Assembly (NCBI GenBank): GCA_964567745.1 | Contig: CAZMNY010000027.1 | Span: 1 to 64,000, forward strand | From: CAZMNY01 sp964567745 | GTDB taxonomy: Bacteria; Planctomycetota; Planctomycetia; Pirellulales; Pirellulaceae | Reading direction: 5' to 3' | Length of the DNA stretch: 64,000 nt | Shown: piece after piece, positions 18,741-28,222 of the stretch | How the letters are laid out: the number at the start of each line of letters is the position of its first letter | How positions within the stretch are numbered: position 1 is the first letter of the stretch | Notes under the pieces: model-generated | Told to the model about the DNA's origin: nothing | Databases searched by the model: none | Seen by the model: only the letters and a program-made list of their open reading frames with translations | Program-made: the position numbers and the translations under genes

Positions 18741-20141
18741 CTACGCGGTCACTCGACGCCAGCCGCCGCAAACAAACCTGGCGCCGACGAGCAGGCTGCG
18801 GATGACGACATCGAACACCATGGCCCACCAAGCGCCTTGGACTCCGTAGCCAAGTCCTTGGAAGTCGAGTCCCAGCCACGGAATCTGAACTCGTTCCATC
18901 GCAAACCAATAGGCCAAGGGAATGCGAATCATGAGCAAGCCAAAGAGAGTGACGGCGAGCATCGTGCGGGTATCGCCGACTCCGCGAAGCGCTCCGGAAA
19001 CGATCATCAAGGCGGCGAGAAAGGGCATCGAATAGGCGACAATCTGCAGCAGCGGCGCCGCCAAGGTCGCGACAGCCTGCGTTTGCTTGCCGAGAAAGAA
19101 AAGCGTCATCGGTTCTGCGAATACGAACATCGCCGCCCCGGCGCTCGTCATGATGGTGCCTCCGACGAGGCAGGTTGTCCAAACCGAACGGGTGGCCCTC
19201 CGCCAATCGCGCGCGCCGACAAATTGCCCGGCCATGGTCGCCGCGGCAACTTGGAACGCCGTGCCGGGCAAGTAGGCAATCGATTCGATTCGCACGCTCA
19301 GACCGTGCGCCGCCGCTTCGATCGTGCCGAGCGAGTTGATGATGGCCAAGAACCACAAATGGCAAAACGTCAGGGAAACGACGTCGATGCCGCCGGGCAC
19401 GCCGATTCTCAGGATTCGCCGGATCATCTCCCAGTCGGGCTTCAGACATTGCCGAGTTAGCTGAAGTCCGGCGCGACCTCGAAGCAAGAAACTGACAACG
19501 ATCGTCGCGCCGACCAAGTATCCAAGTGCGGTGCCAATCGCCAGCCCGTCCCAACCCAGCTCAGGAAAAGGACCTGCGCCTGTAACAAGCACGATGCCAA
19601 CGGTCGTGTTGATCAGGTTGACGACGCTCATAGCGATGAAGCCGCTAATCGTGTCGCCCGCGCCCCGAAGCGCCGCAATGCCGATTTGCTCGAGCATGAT
19701 TGCGGGATAGAGCGGGATCAGAAAATAGAAGTAGCGAAGCGCCAAGCTGGCGGCCTCGGGTTCAAGCTGCATTGCGGCGACAAACGGTTTGGCGAAGATC
19801 CACGAGGCAATCATTGTCGCCACGCAGAGAATAGCGCCGGCGGCGTAGGCTTGGTTCACGAGACGCCGAGCGTCTTTCCATTGTCCGGCGCCGGTCATCC
19901 TTGCCGTCAGCGCACCTGCGCCGATGGCGACCAGGCCAAAGACAGATGGGATAACCCACATCACATACCAGACAAGCGAGATTGCGGCCAAGTGCGGCGC
20001 GCGAAGAAATCGGCCTGCCAACCATTGATCAACGAACGCGACCAAGACCACAAGCACCTGCTCAATTAGAACGGGCGTAGCCAGGCGAAATAGCGGCTTC
20101 AGCACGCCGTCCGAATTGACAACAGAAAAAGTGGAAGACAC
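18741..20141 (-). CDS. MATE family multidrug/toxin efflux transporter
   Basis: 466 residues with about twelve hydrophobic spans in two MatE halves (roughly residues 15-180 and 240-405). Typical features include PVLIEQVLVVLVAFVDQW near the N-terminus and the second-half motifs WRRATRSVWTTC and GALRGVGDTR. MATE proteins export cationic compounds using Na+ or H+ gradients. The GTG start at 20141 follows the TGA of the upstream DUF1549 gene (20143-20145) with a single base between, so it is almost certainly translated from the same mRNA as the sigma factor and DUF1549 gene. Confidence 0.92.
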   Translation of the reverse strand: MSSTFSVVNSDGVLKPLFRLATPVLIEQVLVVLVAFVDQWLAGRFLRAPHLAAISLVWYVMWVIPSVFGLVAIGAGALTARMTGAGQWKDARRLVNQAYAAGAILCVATMIASWIFAKPFVAAMQLEPEAASLALRYFYFLIPLYPAIMLEQIGIAALRGAGDTISGFIAMSVVNLINTTVGIVLVTGAGPFPELGWDGLAIGTALGYLVGATIVVSFLLRGRAGLQLTRQCLKPDWEMIRRILRIGVPGGIDVVSLTFCHLWFLAIINSLGTIEAAAHGLSVRIESIAYLPGTAFQVAAATMAGQFVGARDWRRATRSVWTTCLVGGTIMTSAGAAMFVFAEPMTLFFLGKQTQAVATLAAPLLQIVAYSMPFLAALMIVSGALRGVGDTRTMLAVTLFGLLMIRIPLAYWFAMERVQIPWLGLDFQGLGYGVQGAWWAMVFDVVIRSLLVGARFVCGGWRRVTA

Positions 20142-20142
20142 G

Positions 20143-22389
20143 TCAATGATTCAAGATAAACTCGTTGCTGTTGAGCAAGGCCCACCAGATATCCTGCAGG
20201 CCGGCAGCATCATTTCGCGTTCGTCCTCCGCTGCTTCGCGCCTCAATGAGATTGCGAACGGCTTTGAGTTCTTTTGGCGTTGGCTTGCGCGAAAGGGCGG
20301 CGAGAAACAGATGATCAATCTTCTCGGTGAGACTCATGTTGCTTTGCGTGACCTGCTGCAGCACTCCACCCAACTCGTTACTGACCGCCCGTTTCATGAC
20401 CGGGCTCGTCATGACAATCACCGACTGACGAATGTCGCCAGCGAACGTGTTTGTTTCCTGACCTTCATCCGTATTCATGTCCTTGGAAAACTGGCCAAGC
20501 CATGCGCGCTGCGCCCGAATGTACTCCCCGCCCACGATCGCGCTGCTGCCGCTCTTCTGCTCGTTCGCAGCCAGCAACAACGAATCATAAACGGCCTCGG
20601 GAGAAAGCTGGCGAGTATAGTAGCGGCTAAATAGAGGCGGCTTGCCCGTCTCCGGCTTGTCCGCGTAGTCTTCACTCGGCGCTCGACTGCTCAACTGAAA
20701 TGCGTCGGAGGTAACCATCCATTGAATGAGCTGGTCTAGGTCGTATTTGTTGGCGCTAAACTGTTTGGCGAGCAACTCAAGCATTTGAGGATGATCGGGC
20801 GGGTTGTGATCGCCCATGTCGTCGACCGGGTTCGTCAAGCCATAGTGAAAGACTCGGGTCCATAGCCGATTGACAGCAGCGCGACTTAGATCAGGCGAAT
20901 CGATCACCAACTGTGCAAGTTCTTGACGACGATTTACCGACGCGACGTCGCCTCGCTTGGAAATCGCACGACCGTCAAAGAAGACCGGATAAGCAACTCG
21001 CTTAACCCCATCCAATCGTTCAAAGTAAATCTCGGCTTCGTCGACGCTGCCGCCCGATTCGCCGCGAAAGTCCTCATCCACAAGACGAACGGGCCCGCCC
21101 CCTTTCGGCTTATTCGCCTTCATCTGGCGAAAGAACGCGTTGAACTCCCAGAAGTTGTTCTGCGTCCAGGTCTCGTTCGTCGGATGGTTGTGGCATTGCA
21201 CGCATTGGATCTGCTTGCCATGAAAAACTCGCGCCGTTCTGGCTGTCGCCAAAGCGGAGTCTCTCGAGTAGCCGTCCAAGAGGAAATTGACGGCGCCGTT
21301 GAACCCTTGTTGTCCGGGTTCGTTGACGCCTTCCGCCGTGATGAGCTCGGCGACCATTTCATCGTAAGGCTGGCGTTTCAGAAGAGACTTGCTCAAGTAG
21401 ATCGCAAGCCCTTCGCGATTTGCGAGTCCGTCAGGTCGTTGACCGCCGGTGCGTCCAATCAGAACGTTGGTCCAAAAATTCGTCCAGTTGGCGACATACG
21501 TCGGACGGTACGCCGGGTGATTTTGCAGTCGATTGACGAGCCAGGCACGCTTGTCTTCGCCGCCGGGGCTCTCTTCCCTGGCGAGAAACGCCTCAAGCTC
21601 CGAGACCGTGGGGATACGCCCGATCAAGGCGACAAACACTCGACGACAATACTCAGCGTCAGTCGCCCGTGCGGCAGGTTGCACCGAGTTGACTTGCCAC
21701 AGGTTGTTGAGCTGAAGGTTCAATTCCGCCAACACCTTGGCGTCGTCCAAAGGTTCGACGTCAACGCGTTCTCTCTCAGTCGACTGGGCCGGCTTATTCT
21801 TGGCCACTCGCTCAAACGGAGCGGGCTCATCGAACGCGCTGGGCTTCTTGTCTTTCGACTTGTCGCCGCTTGCAGAAGTTGCCGCAAGGCCTTCGCCGTT
21901 GGACGTAGTCGGCGTTTGGGCTCCGTTCTGATTCGCGCCCTTCGAGTCCGCGCCTCGCTCGGAACCGGCGTTCGCCAGCCGCTCGCCATCGTTCGGTTGC
22001 TCGGTTGAATCGCCCGAATTGTGTCGTGGGTCTTGGTTAGCGATCTGATTGCCGTTTTGCGTAGCGACAACGATCGCCGCGACGGTGACCAAAGTGAGGG
22101 CCATGCCAATGGCGAGACGCGCCCAACCGCTGTTCTCGCCCGTCGAACTGGCATTGATGGAGACGGGTTCTGTTACCGGCGTGGTGGGAGGCTTGACGGT
22201 GCGAGGCGGTGCGGCGGGCTCCTCAGGGGGCAGGTCTTGAGAAACTTCGTTTGGCGAGTCGACTTGCTTGTGTTGATCGCGCGCGGCCCATGCGTCGACG
22301 ATGCGATCCGACAGGTCGGGCGGCGCAGCGTCAGCGAAGACTTCCTCAAGGAAGACATCGAGTATCGGATCTCGTTCTTCTGAATTCAC
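20143..22389 (-). CDS. DUF1549/DUF1553 protein with anti-sigma-like N-terminus
   Basis: About 748 residues from a GTG at 22389 whose GTGA overlaps the TGA stop of the ECF sigma gene; an ATG at 22413 is in frame but longer. The first 35 residues contain DPILDVFLEEVFAD and PPDLSDRIVDAW, a cytoplasmic segment before one membrane span (ARLAIGMALTLVTVAAIVVA). A Ser/Asn/Asp-rich linker leads to the periplasmic DUF1549 part (EYCRRVFVALIGRIPTVSEL, CVQCHNHPTNETW) and DUF1553 (AAVNRLWTRVFHYGLTNPV, DDMGDHNPPDHP). The topology and operon position suggest a membrane sensor that could hold the neighbouring sigma factor (inference). It lacks the N-terminal PSCyt1 haem domain of the first PSD1 gene but keeps one CxxCH. 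Confidence 0.9.
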   Translation of the reverse strand: MNSEERDPILDVFLEEVFADAAPPDLSDRIVDAWAARDQHKQVDSPNEVSQDLPPEEPAAPPRTVKPPTTPVTEPVSINASSTGENSGWARLAIGMALTLVTVAAIVVATQNGNQIANQDPRHNSGDSTEQPNDGERLANAGSERGADSKGANQNGAQTPTTSNGEGLAATSASGDKSKDKKPSAFDEPAPFERVAKNKPAQSTERERVDVEPLDDAKVLAELNLQLNNLWQVNSVQPAARATDAEYCRRVFVALIGRIPTVSELEAFLAREESPGGEDKRAWLVNRLQNHPAYRPTYVANWTNFWTNVLIGRTGGQRPDGLANREGLAIYLSKSLLKRQPYDEMVAELITAEGVNEPGQQGFNGAVNFLLDGYSRDSALATARTARVFHGKQIQCVQCHNHPTNETWTQNNFWEFNAFFRQMKANKPKGGGPVRLVDEDFRGESGGSVDEAEIYFERLDGVKRVAYPVFFDGRAISKRGDVASVNRRQELAQLVIDSPDLSRAAVNRLWTRVFHYGLTNPVDDMGDHNPPDHPQMLELLAKQFSANKYDLDQLIQWMVTSDAFQLSSRAPSEDYADKPETGKPPLFSRYYTRQLSPEAVYDSLLLAANEQKSGSSAIVGGEYIRAQRAWLGQFSKDMNTDEGQETNTFAGDIRQSVIVMTSPVMKRAVSNELGGVLQQVTQSNMSLTEKIDHLFLAALSRKPTPKELKAVRNLIEARSSGGRTRNDAAGLQDIWWALLNSNEFILNH

Positions 22390-22910
22390 GATTTCAGTTT
22401 CGACTCCATACATTCACGCAGGCGTTTCTTGGCCCGCTGCATCAGGTTTTTTGCGCCGTGTTCTGTAATCTCTAAATCGGCTGCGATGCTGGCCCGCGAC
22501 GCCTTGTCGCCAAACCGCATCCGCAACGCTCGTCTCGCTCGCTCGGACAATCCTCGCAAACATTCGCGAAGAGCAACTAGGAGCTCTTCTCCGCCGTCGT
22601 CTTCCGCGAAGTTTGACCACTCCGCGTTGAGTGACTCAATGTCCTCCACCGCCGTGACCTTGCCAGCTCGGCGCCGAATCGTGATGAAACGATTGTAGGC
22701 CACCCGGCGAAGCCACGCAGCCGTGGCGGCCGGACTGTACTGCTGGAAAGGTTTCTCCAAGACCGACAAAAATGTGTCTTGGGTGATGTCCTCTGCCAGA
22801 TTCGCCTCGCAGCCCAGAGACCGAAGGTATCGCCAGACGCCCGCCTGGTGTTCTTCGACGAGCTGTCTGACTTCGTCGGCATGAAGCTTAGGCGTCGAGG
22901 CGGAAGTCAT
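22386..22910 (-). CDS. ECF-type RNA polymerase sigma factor
   Basis: 174 residues from ATG 22910 (a TTG two codons upstream is possible). Region 2 is seen as LVEEHQAGVWRYLRSLGC and DITQDTFLSVLEKP with AWLRRVAYNRFITIRRR; region 4 as LSERARRALRMRFGDKAS and ADLEITEHGAKNLMQRAKKRLRECM. Length and two-domain layout fit ECF sigma factors. These direct polymerase to a small regulon, usually under control of a co-transcribed membrane partner; here the next gene overlaps its stop and has a cytoplasmic N-terminus plus one membrane span. Confidence 0.93.
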   Translation of the reverse strand: MTSASTPKLHADEVRQLVEEHQAGVWRYLRSLGCEANLAEDITQDTFLSVLEKPFQQYSPAATAAWLRRVAYNRFITIRRRAGKVTAVEDIESLNAEWSNFAEDDGGEELLVALRECLRGLSERARRALRMRFGDKASRASIAADLEITEHGAKNLMQRAKKRLRECMESKLKS

Positions 22911-23158
22911 CTGCAATACAAACGCTCAGGGATTAGAAATGTACTCGGGAGACTCAGCCCGTAAGGGGGCGATTCGCTGAGGTTTACGACGAATAGCGTT
23001 GCTATCGGAAATTTCGTCAATACCTACGGCAGCTACTACCACGGTAACATAGTAGGCTCCAAATTAGTCTCGGCAATTCGCGTAGATGTTAATTCGAGTC
23101 GATTTGGGGGTTTGATTCCCACGTCCATGGGAAATTGTAGTCGCCGTGGCAAGAGCGG

Positions 23159-23200
23159 CGAAAAAACCGAAAAAAGGCCCGACGATTGCCGTCGGGCCTT
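23159..23200 (-). terminator. Rho-independent terminator after the DUF1549/DUF1501 pair
   Basis: A perfect 10-bp stem AAGGCCCGAC/GTCGGGCCTT (23174-23183 with 23191-23200, 7-base loop) is followed on the minus strand by TTTTTT, CGG and TTTTTT. It lies about 70 bases beyond the DUF1501 stop at 23273. The rest of 22911-23272 holds no supportable gene. Confidence 0.9.
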
Positions 23201-23272
23201 TGATCTGCTGGTTGTTGCCGTCGGGTGCGAATCAGTCGACCAAGGCGAACTGAACGGACCTGAAAGGCTGAA

Positions 23273-24538
23273 CTAGGCAAACAGTTCTCGGATGACTTTG
23301 CCGCTGTTGGCGATCTTCATCGGTCGGCCGCTACGGCTGGTAAATGTTGTCTCGAGCGAAATACCGAGCGCTTTGCAAACGCTGGCCATCACGTCTTGAG
23401 CCGTGTAGGGCTCCGTCTCGACTCGAGTTCCATCGCCATTGGTCTCGCCGACCGCGATGCCGCCGTTCATGCCGGCGCCGCCAACCACAACGCTCCAGGC
23501 TCTCGCCCAGTGATCGCGTCCGGCGTTGCCGTTGATGCGCGGAGTTCGCGAGAATTCGCCCATCCAGATCAGAGCGGTATCGTCGATAAGCCCTCGTTGC
23601 TCAAGGTCTTCCGCGAGAGCACTCATCGCTTGATCCAATTCAGGCAGCTTCGTGTCCGACAGTGTGGTGTGGATATTCTGGTGCATATCCCAACCGCCGT
23701 TACCGACTTCCACAAACGGTACGCCGGCTTCGACGAGTCGTCGAGCGAGCAGGCAGCCGCGGCCAAAGTTGTTGTCGCCGTAACGCTCTTTGACAGCGTC
23801 GGGCTCTTTATCAACCTTGAAGGCTTCCATCTGCTCGCTGGTCATCAGATTCAGCGTTTTACGGAGGATCTTCTGGTGGTCAGAAGCGGCTGAACCTCGC
23901 TTTTGCGAAACGAAGCCCTTCTCGATCAGGTCGAGCGTAGCCATTCGCTGCACCAACCGTTGATCGTCAAGTCCCATGTCGAGGTTGCGGATGCGGCCGT
24001 TGCTGCTGACCGAGAACGGCGCCCAGGACATGCCTAGGAATCCGGGCCCGACGCTGCCTCCGCCGACGGAGACAAACGGCGGAATCTCGAGCTCCTCACG
24101 CTGCGAGATAAGTTCATGAGACAGCACGGCGCCGTAGCTTGGGTGCTCGACATTCGGATTGGGAACATAGCCGGTGTGCATGTAATAGCGACCGCGATTG
24201 TGATCCGCTTCCCGTGTGCTCATCGATCGAATGATCGCCATGTTGTGCATTTGCTTGGCCATTTGCGGCATGTGCTCGCAAATTTGAACGTCGCCGCTCG
24301 TGGCAATCTGCTTGAAGGGACCGCCCGTGGCGGCGCCCGGTTTCAGATCCCAAATATCCATCGTGGAAGGGCCGCCGCCCATCCACATCATGATCGCCGA
24401 CTTGCGTTTCTTCTGCATCGTCGCGGCGTGCACGTTCAGCGTGTGGCCGAGCGTCATTGCCGGAACGGCCATCGCCGACGCGCCGGCCAAATGACTCATG
24501 AAATGGCGTCGATTCATACCTTGGGGCGTGATAGTCAT
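23273..24538 (-). CDS. DUF1501 domain protein (Tat-type signal)
   Basis: 421 residues from ATG 24538, which has GGAG eight bases upstream; this start gives a short N-region with NRRHFMSHLAG, a twin-arginine-like motif, and a hydrophobic stretch (ASAMAVPAMTLGH). DUF1501 hallmarks follow: MMWMGGGPSTMDIWDLKP, MHTGYVPNPNVEHPSYG, GCLLARRLVEAGVPFVEV, WMGEFSRTPRINGNAGRDH. Last gene before a strong terminator, 119 bases downstream of a DUF1549 gene and presumably co-transcribed with it. Shares family but not close sequence with the DUF1501 at 10050. Substrate unknown. Confidence 0.93.
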   Translation of the reverse strand: MTITPQGMNRRHFMSHLAGASAMAVPAMTLGHTLNVHAATMQKKRKSAIMMWMGGGPSTMDIWDLKPGAATGGPFKQIATSGDVQICEHMPQMAKQMHNMAIIRSMSTREADHNRGRYYMHTGYVPNPNVEHPSYGAVLSHELISQREELEIPPFVSVGGGSVGPGFLGMSWAPFSVSSNGRIRNLDMGLDDQRLVQRMATLDLIEKGFVSQKRGSAASDHQKILRKTLNLMTSEQMEAFKVDKEPDAVKERYGDNNFGRGCLLARRLVEAGVPFVEVGNGGWDMHQNIHTTLSDTKLPELDQAMSALAEDLEQRGLIDDTALIWMGEFSRTPRINGNAGRDHWARAWSVVVGGAGMNGGIAVGETNGDGTRVETEPYTAQDVMASVCKALGISLETTFTSRSGRPMKIANSGKVIRELFA

Positions 24539-24657
24539 TCTGTTTCTCCAATGATGGCGGCGCGACACCGCGTTTAATTCAGATAATTGTCTTTGATGTA
24601 TTTCAAACAACTGAATGATCAGTTGGCCATTGGCATTGTAAAGATGGTGGCAATGTT

Positions 24658-26400
24658 TTAGTGGTTCAAAATGAACTCATTGCTGTTGAGGATTGCCCAC
24701 CACAAATCTTGCATGGCGGCTTCCGCGTCGCCTCGCCGAGCGGCGAGCAGACGGTTCGCAACCGTGGTCTCGCGAGCGTTGGCGTTTCGACCAAGACCCG
24801 CTTGGAACAAGTAGTTAATCTTCGCCGAGTTTCGCATCTCGCCGTCGTTGGCGATTTGGTAAAGGAAACTTCCCTTGCCCTTGCTCGTGGCTTGCTTGAC
24901 CAGATCGCCATTGAACATCATCAGAGCTTGGGTGATCGTCCCATTGAACGTGGTCGCCTCTTCGCCTTCATCGTTTCCAAAGGCAACTGTGAACTGGCGA
25001 AGCCAATCGGCCTTGGTCTTCTCTTGCTCTTCATACGAACCTTGAGTTTTGTGGGCTTGTGTCGCCACGATCAGTGATTCGTAGAGCTCTTCCGCTCGCA
25101 TTTGGCGAACATAGAAGTGAGAGAACTTGGGAGTTTCGCCCAACAGCGGATCGTCCTGACTGTTGGAGCTCGTCACGCGACTCGACAGCGAATAGGCTTC
25201 ACTAAGAGTGATCCAGCGAACCAGCTCTTTGAGGTCATAACTCTGCTCCCGCAGTTGCTCAGCCATGTAATCCAGCAGAGCAGGGTGGGTCGGCGAATTA
25301 TGGCTGCCCATGTCGTCGATCGGCTTGGTGAATCCATATCCAAGGAAGTGGCCCCAGTATCGATTGACGACCGTCTTGGCCAAGTAGGGCGATTTGACGA
25401 TCAGATCGCCGAGCTCGTCCCGACGATTGACTTCGTCAACGAATCCACTCTTGCCAACCTCTTCGCCCGAAACAAAAACGGGATAAGCGACCTTGAGCAG
25501 ACCGTTGCGGAGCTCGAAATAGATCTCGGCTTCTTCAGGGTTGCCGCCTTCGCCGCCGAAGTCCTCGTTAACCAACTCGGCCGATTCAATGTCGCGAGTT
25601 CCTTCGACGAACGTGCGAAGCATGCGAGTCTGTCGGAAGAAGGCATTCATCTCCCAAAACTTGCGTTGCCTCCAGTCGTTGAATGGATGGTTGTGGCACT
25701 GGGTGCATTGCACCTGCAAACCGAGGAAGATCTTCGCCGTTGCCGCGGTCGCCAAGGTGCCTTTCTCTTCGTTAACCTTCATCGCCAGGAAGTTGACGGC
25801 ACCGTTGAAATCTTCGGAACCGGGTGCGTTTGTACCGGTGGCCGTAACCAGGTCGAGCACCATTCGGTCGTATGGCTTGTTTCGGGCGAACGTATCGCGC
25901 AAATACTTTTGCATCCCGGCTCGGCTCGTCAACGTACGCCGTTCCGTTCCGCCACTGCGGCCGATCAAAATGTTGGTCCAGATCGTCGTCCAGTTGCGAG
26001 CATACTCTTCGGTGTACTTGTCATCGTAAAGCAGTGACGAAACGAGTTTCGACTTTTTTCGCTCGTCCTTGCTCGCCAAGAAGGTGCGAAGCTCTTCAAC
26101 GGACGGCACGCGGCCGAGCACGTCTAAGTAGACTCGTCGACACCATTCGCCATCCGCTGCCGGAGTGGAGGCTTTGATTTGGTAGTCCGACCAGACAGCG
26201 CGGATCTCTTCGTTGATTTTGGCCACTTGAGGCATGCCGTAATCTTGCACGCCGCCCTTCTTGTCGTCCGCGCCCAAGGCACCGCGAGCACCACAGAACG
26301 TCAACAGAAACGCTGCCAAAATGCCTGCTCGAGTGATCGCAGTTTTCATTTTCACCGTCCGCATCGCTTGCTGAATTGGAAGTGGACTGGAAACGTGCAT
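24658..26400 (-). CDS. DUF1549/DUF1553 protein (secreted, no PSCyt1 domain)
   Basis: 580 residues from ATG 26400 (GAGAGG upstream); ATG 26349, which begins the clean signal peptide MKTAITRAGILAAFLLTFCG, is a good alternative. DUF1549: EWCRRVYLDVLGRVPSVEEL, NWTTIWTNILIGRSGG, and the internal CxxCH in QVQCTQCHNHPFNDW. DUF1553: KTVVNRYWGHFLGYGFTKP, DDMGSHNSPTHPALLDYM, FYVRQMRAEELYESL. The C-terminus DLWWAILNSNEFILNH matches that of the protein at 20143. Paired with DUF1501 downstream, the planctomycete standard arrangement. Periplasmic role unknown. Confidence 0.92.
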   Translation of the reverse strand: MHVSSPLPIQQAMRTVKMKTAITRAGILAAFLLTFCGARGALGADDKKGGVQDYGMPQVAKINEEIRAVWSDYQIKASTPAADGEWCRRVYLDVLGRVPSVEELRTFLASKDERKKSKLVSSLLYDDKYTEEYARNWTTIWTNILIGRSGGTERRTLTSRAGMQKYLRDTFARNKPYDRMVLDLVTATGTNAPGSEDFNGAVNFLAMKVNEEKGTLATAATAKIFLGLQVQCTQCHNHPFNDWRQRKFWEMNAFFRQTRMLRTFVEGTRDIESAELVNEDFGGEGGNPEEAEIYFELRNGLLKVAYPVFVSGEEVGKSGFVDEVNRRDELGDLIVKSPYLAKTVVNRYWGHFLGYGFTKPIDDMGSHNSPTHPALLDYMAEQLREQSYDLKELVRWITLSEAYSLSSRVTSSNSQDDPLLGETPKFSHFYVRQMRAEELYESLIVATQAHKTQGSYEEQEKTKADWLRQFTVAFGNDEGEEATTFNGTITQALMMFNGDLVKQATSKGKGSFLYQIANDGEMRNSAKINYLFQAGLGRNANARETTVANRLLAARRGDAEAAMQDLWWAILNSNEFILNH

Positions 26401-27169
26401 AAGGACGAACCTCTCGTTACTAATTTTGACTCGATTGGTCTAAATCAACGTCGTGCGCTGATCGACTTGATGAAAACGCAGGCGCTACCCAATTGTACTC
26501 GCATACCCAGCAAATTCGTCTCACTCAATCGGCCTCGATTTCGCCTCGAAGTTCCCCAACCACCACATGACTGCTGGGGGGCGTATCGCAGGAACCGGGT
26601 ATTCAAGGCGTAAGGCGTTCTGTAGATTCGGTTTACGCCCAAATTGACGGTTGTCGAAGAACCGGAGTAGACAATTCCTAGAATTCTACCGGATTGGCCA
26701 CCAGTATGCGAGAATCTCAAACACGATTGTTTGATTCTGCATGTATCATTTCGATACAAGTGTTGCGTTTTGATGCGCGCATAAAAACAGGCGAGTTGAG
26801 AAACAACCTTGAAAGGTCGCATTCCCAACTCGCCTTCGATTTCGACAGGGGGTGCATCGCTTCCCCGTCAAACCCTCCTACGACTCGCTTCCACGAGCGC
26901 CTCTTCTCTGGAAACTGAGTGCCACTTCTCAGGAATTCCGAGCGCCTCTTCTCTGAATTCCTAATGCTCCACTTTGTTCCAAGTCGTTTGAAAGGAAACA
27001 AAGTCGAGTGTTCCAAGCCCAACTCGTTCCCAAATCGCCTCTTGCCTAGCCGGCCCCGAAAATCGGAATGCGCTTCTCTGCTCCGGCCTCGCCACTTGCG
27101 ACTTGTTAGCAACTGATGCGGTCTTACATCATGCAATTGGCGTGCCAAAACTCGCTCAGCGAATCACGA
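26401..27169. other. Intergenic region, about 770 bp, with a short direct repeat
   Basis: No frame here has a recognisable domain or start signal. A 17-base string CGAGCGCCTCTTCTCTG occurs exactly at 26894-26910 and 26939-26955, with a shortened relative (CGCCTCTTGCC) near 27039. GAATTC-containing inverted bits lie between. Looks like eroded repeat sequence. Confidence 0.5.
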
Positions 27170-28092
27170 TCAGGGTTTTGCCGCACTGGAAACGTAGGCC
27201 TTGAACTGTTGCCGCTGGCTGTCGCTTAACGTCTCGAACATTGTTCGGTGAGAATCTTGGATCGCGGTCAGGGTGTTCGACGCGGTCGCCCGAGCCTCAA
27301 CGGCCTCCAGCAATTTGACCTGGTCTGGGGACAGCTTCATCTTGCCAGCGGAGGCCATTCTTCGAATCGTCGCCAAGTCAGCCAGTTTGCGCTGAAGGAA
27401 TCGATTGATCGGAGCGGAGGAGGTAACGGAGCGAGGAGGCGTTGATGCCGGGCTGCGAGTTGCTGAACTTGCAGCGGGCGAGGTTCCGATTTGCTGGCTA
27501 TTCGGACTACGACGACTTGGTGAAAAAGCCGAGCCTGTCTGAGCGTCGCCGCCGGAGCTGGTTGGCAGTCGGCCTGGAGCAGTCTTCCTTGTCTTCAGAA
27601 GCGATTGCGGGCCGCTTGTTCCGACTGACGCGAATTAGACTGGCAAAGATCTTGGCACCAAGTCGCTGCCAGCGAGGTAGCGAAGGAAGGCAAAAAAACC
27701 GGCGATACCAAGCACGGTCACGGCGACAAAGGCCAATCCATGGGCCCAAGCTGTCAACGTCAATAAGGTCGCACCTGACGGGACTCGCTGTTCGTCCTCG
27801 GCGGCAATTTCGGTTTCGTCCAGGATTTCGCGCCTCGAGGCCAGGCCTACCTGACCCGTTGCCGGCTCGAGCCGCAGGACCTCAACGCGAAATTTTCCTT
27901 GATGAGTTTCTAATTGGTTGGAATCGCCGGGGCCGATGGGAATGGGGCCGGAAAACTCAATGAGAAACCCCGTGGCGGATTCGTTGACCAGCCGAACTTC
28001 AAACTCGCTGCCATCTGCTTGAATGAGCCAAGCCCGTTCAGATTCGGGCTTGTGCTGAATCGGTAGGCGTTACGTCGGTTTTTCATGTTCAT
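27170..28092 (-). pseudogene. Decayed PilZ-like membrane protein gene (frameshift plus internal stop)
   Basis: Reading one minus-strand frame from about 28067 gives RLPIQHKPESERAWLIQ, then VRLVNESATGFLIEF (the PilZ [DN]xSxxG motif), VLRLEPATGQVGLASR, a membrane span (AWAHGLAFVAVTVLGIAG), a TAA at 27635-27637, then in the same frame a Ser/Thr/Pro-rich linker and a helical tail (LSPDQVKLLEAVEAR, FETLSDSQRQQFKAYV) to the stop at 27170. The natural start MNMKNRR at 28092 is in another frame; one base lost near 28070 (CGT^AA) would join MKNRR to RLPIQ. No start codon exists in the downstream frame before residue ~230. Two independent lesions argue for a pseudogene. Intact, it would be a c-di-GMP-binding-type membrane protein of ~308 residues. 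Confidence 0.75.
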
Positions 28093-28222
28093 TGTTGCGT
28101 GACCGTGTTATTCAGGCGAATCGCCGCTGGCCGCAAGAAAAGCATAGAATACCCGTCGGTTGGCAAGATTGACCAAATCGGAGACTTGGCTGCCGCCCAC
28201 CCATCGGGCGGCGAAATTGTAA

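Noticed and set aside
20923..22008. 361-codon open frame on the plus strand
   Set aside because: Antisense shadow of the DUF1549/DUF1553 gene at 20143-22389, caused by GC-biased third positions.
23095..23130. tRNA T-arm-like GGTTTGATTCCC
   Set aside because: No acceptor, D or anticodon stems can be built around it in either direction.
23089..23280. 63-codon minus-strand frame
   Set aside because: It contains the intrinsic terminator hairpin and T-tracts and overlaps the DUF1501 stop.
26717..27148. 143-codon minus-strand frame
   Set aside because: Covers eroded direct repeats and has no domain or signal.
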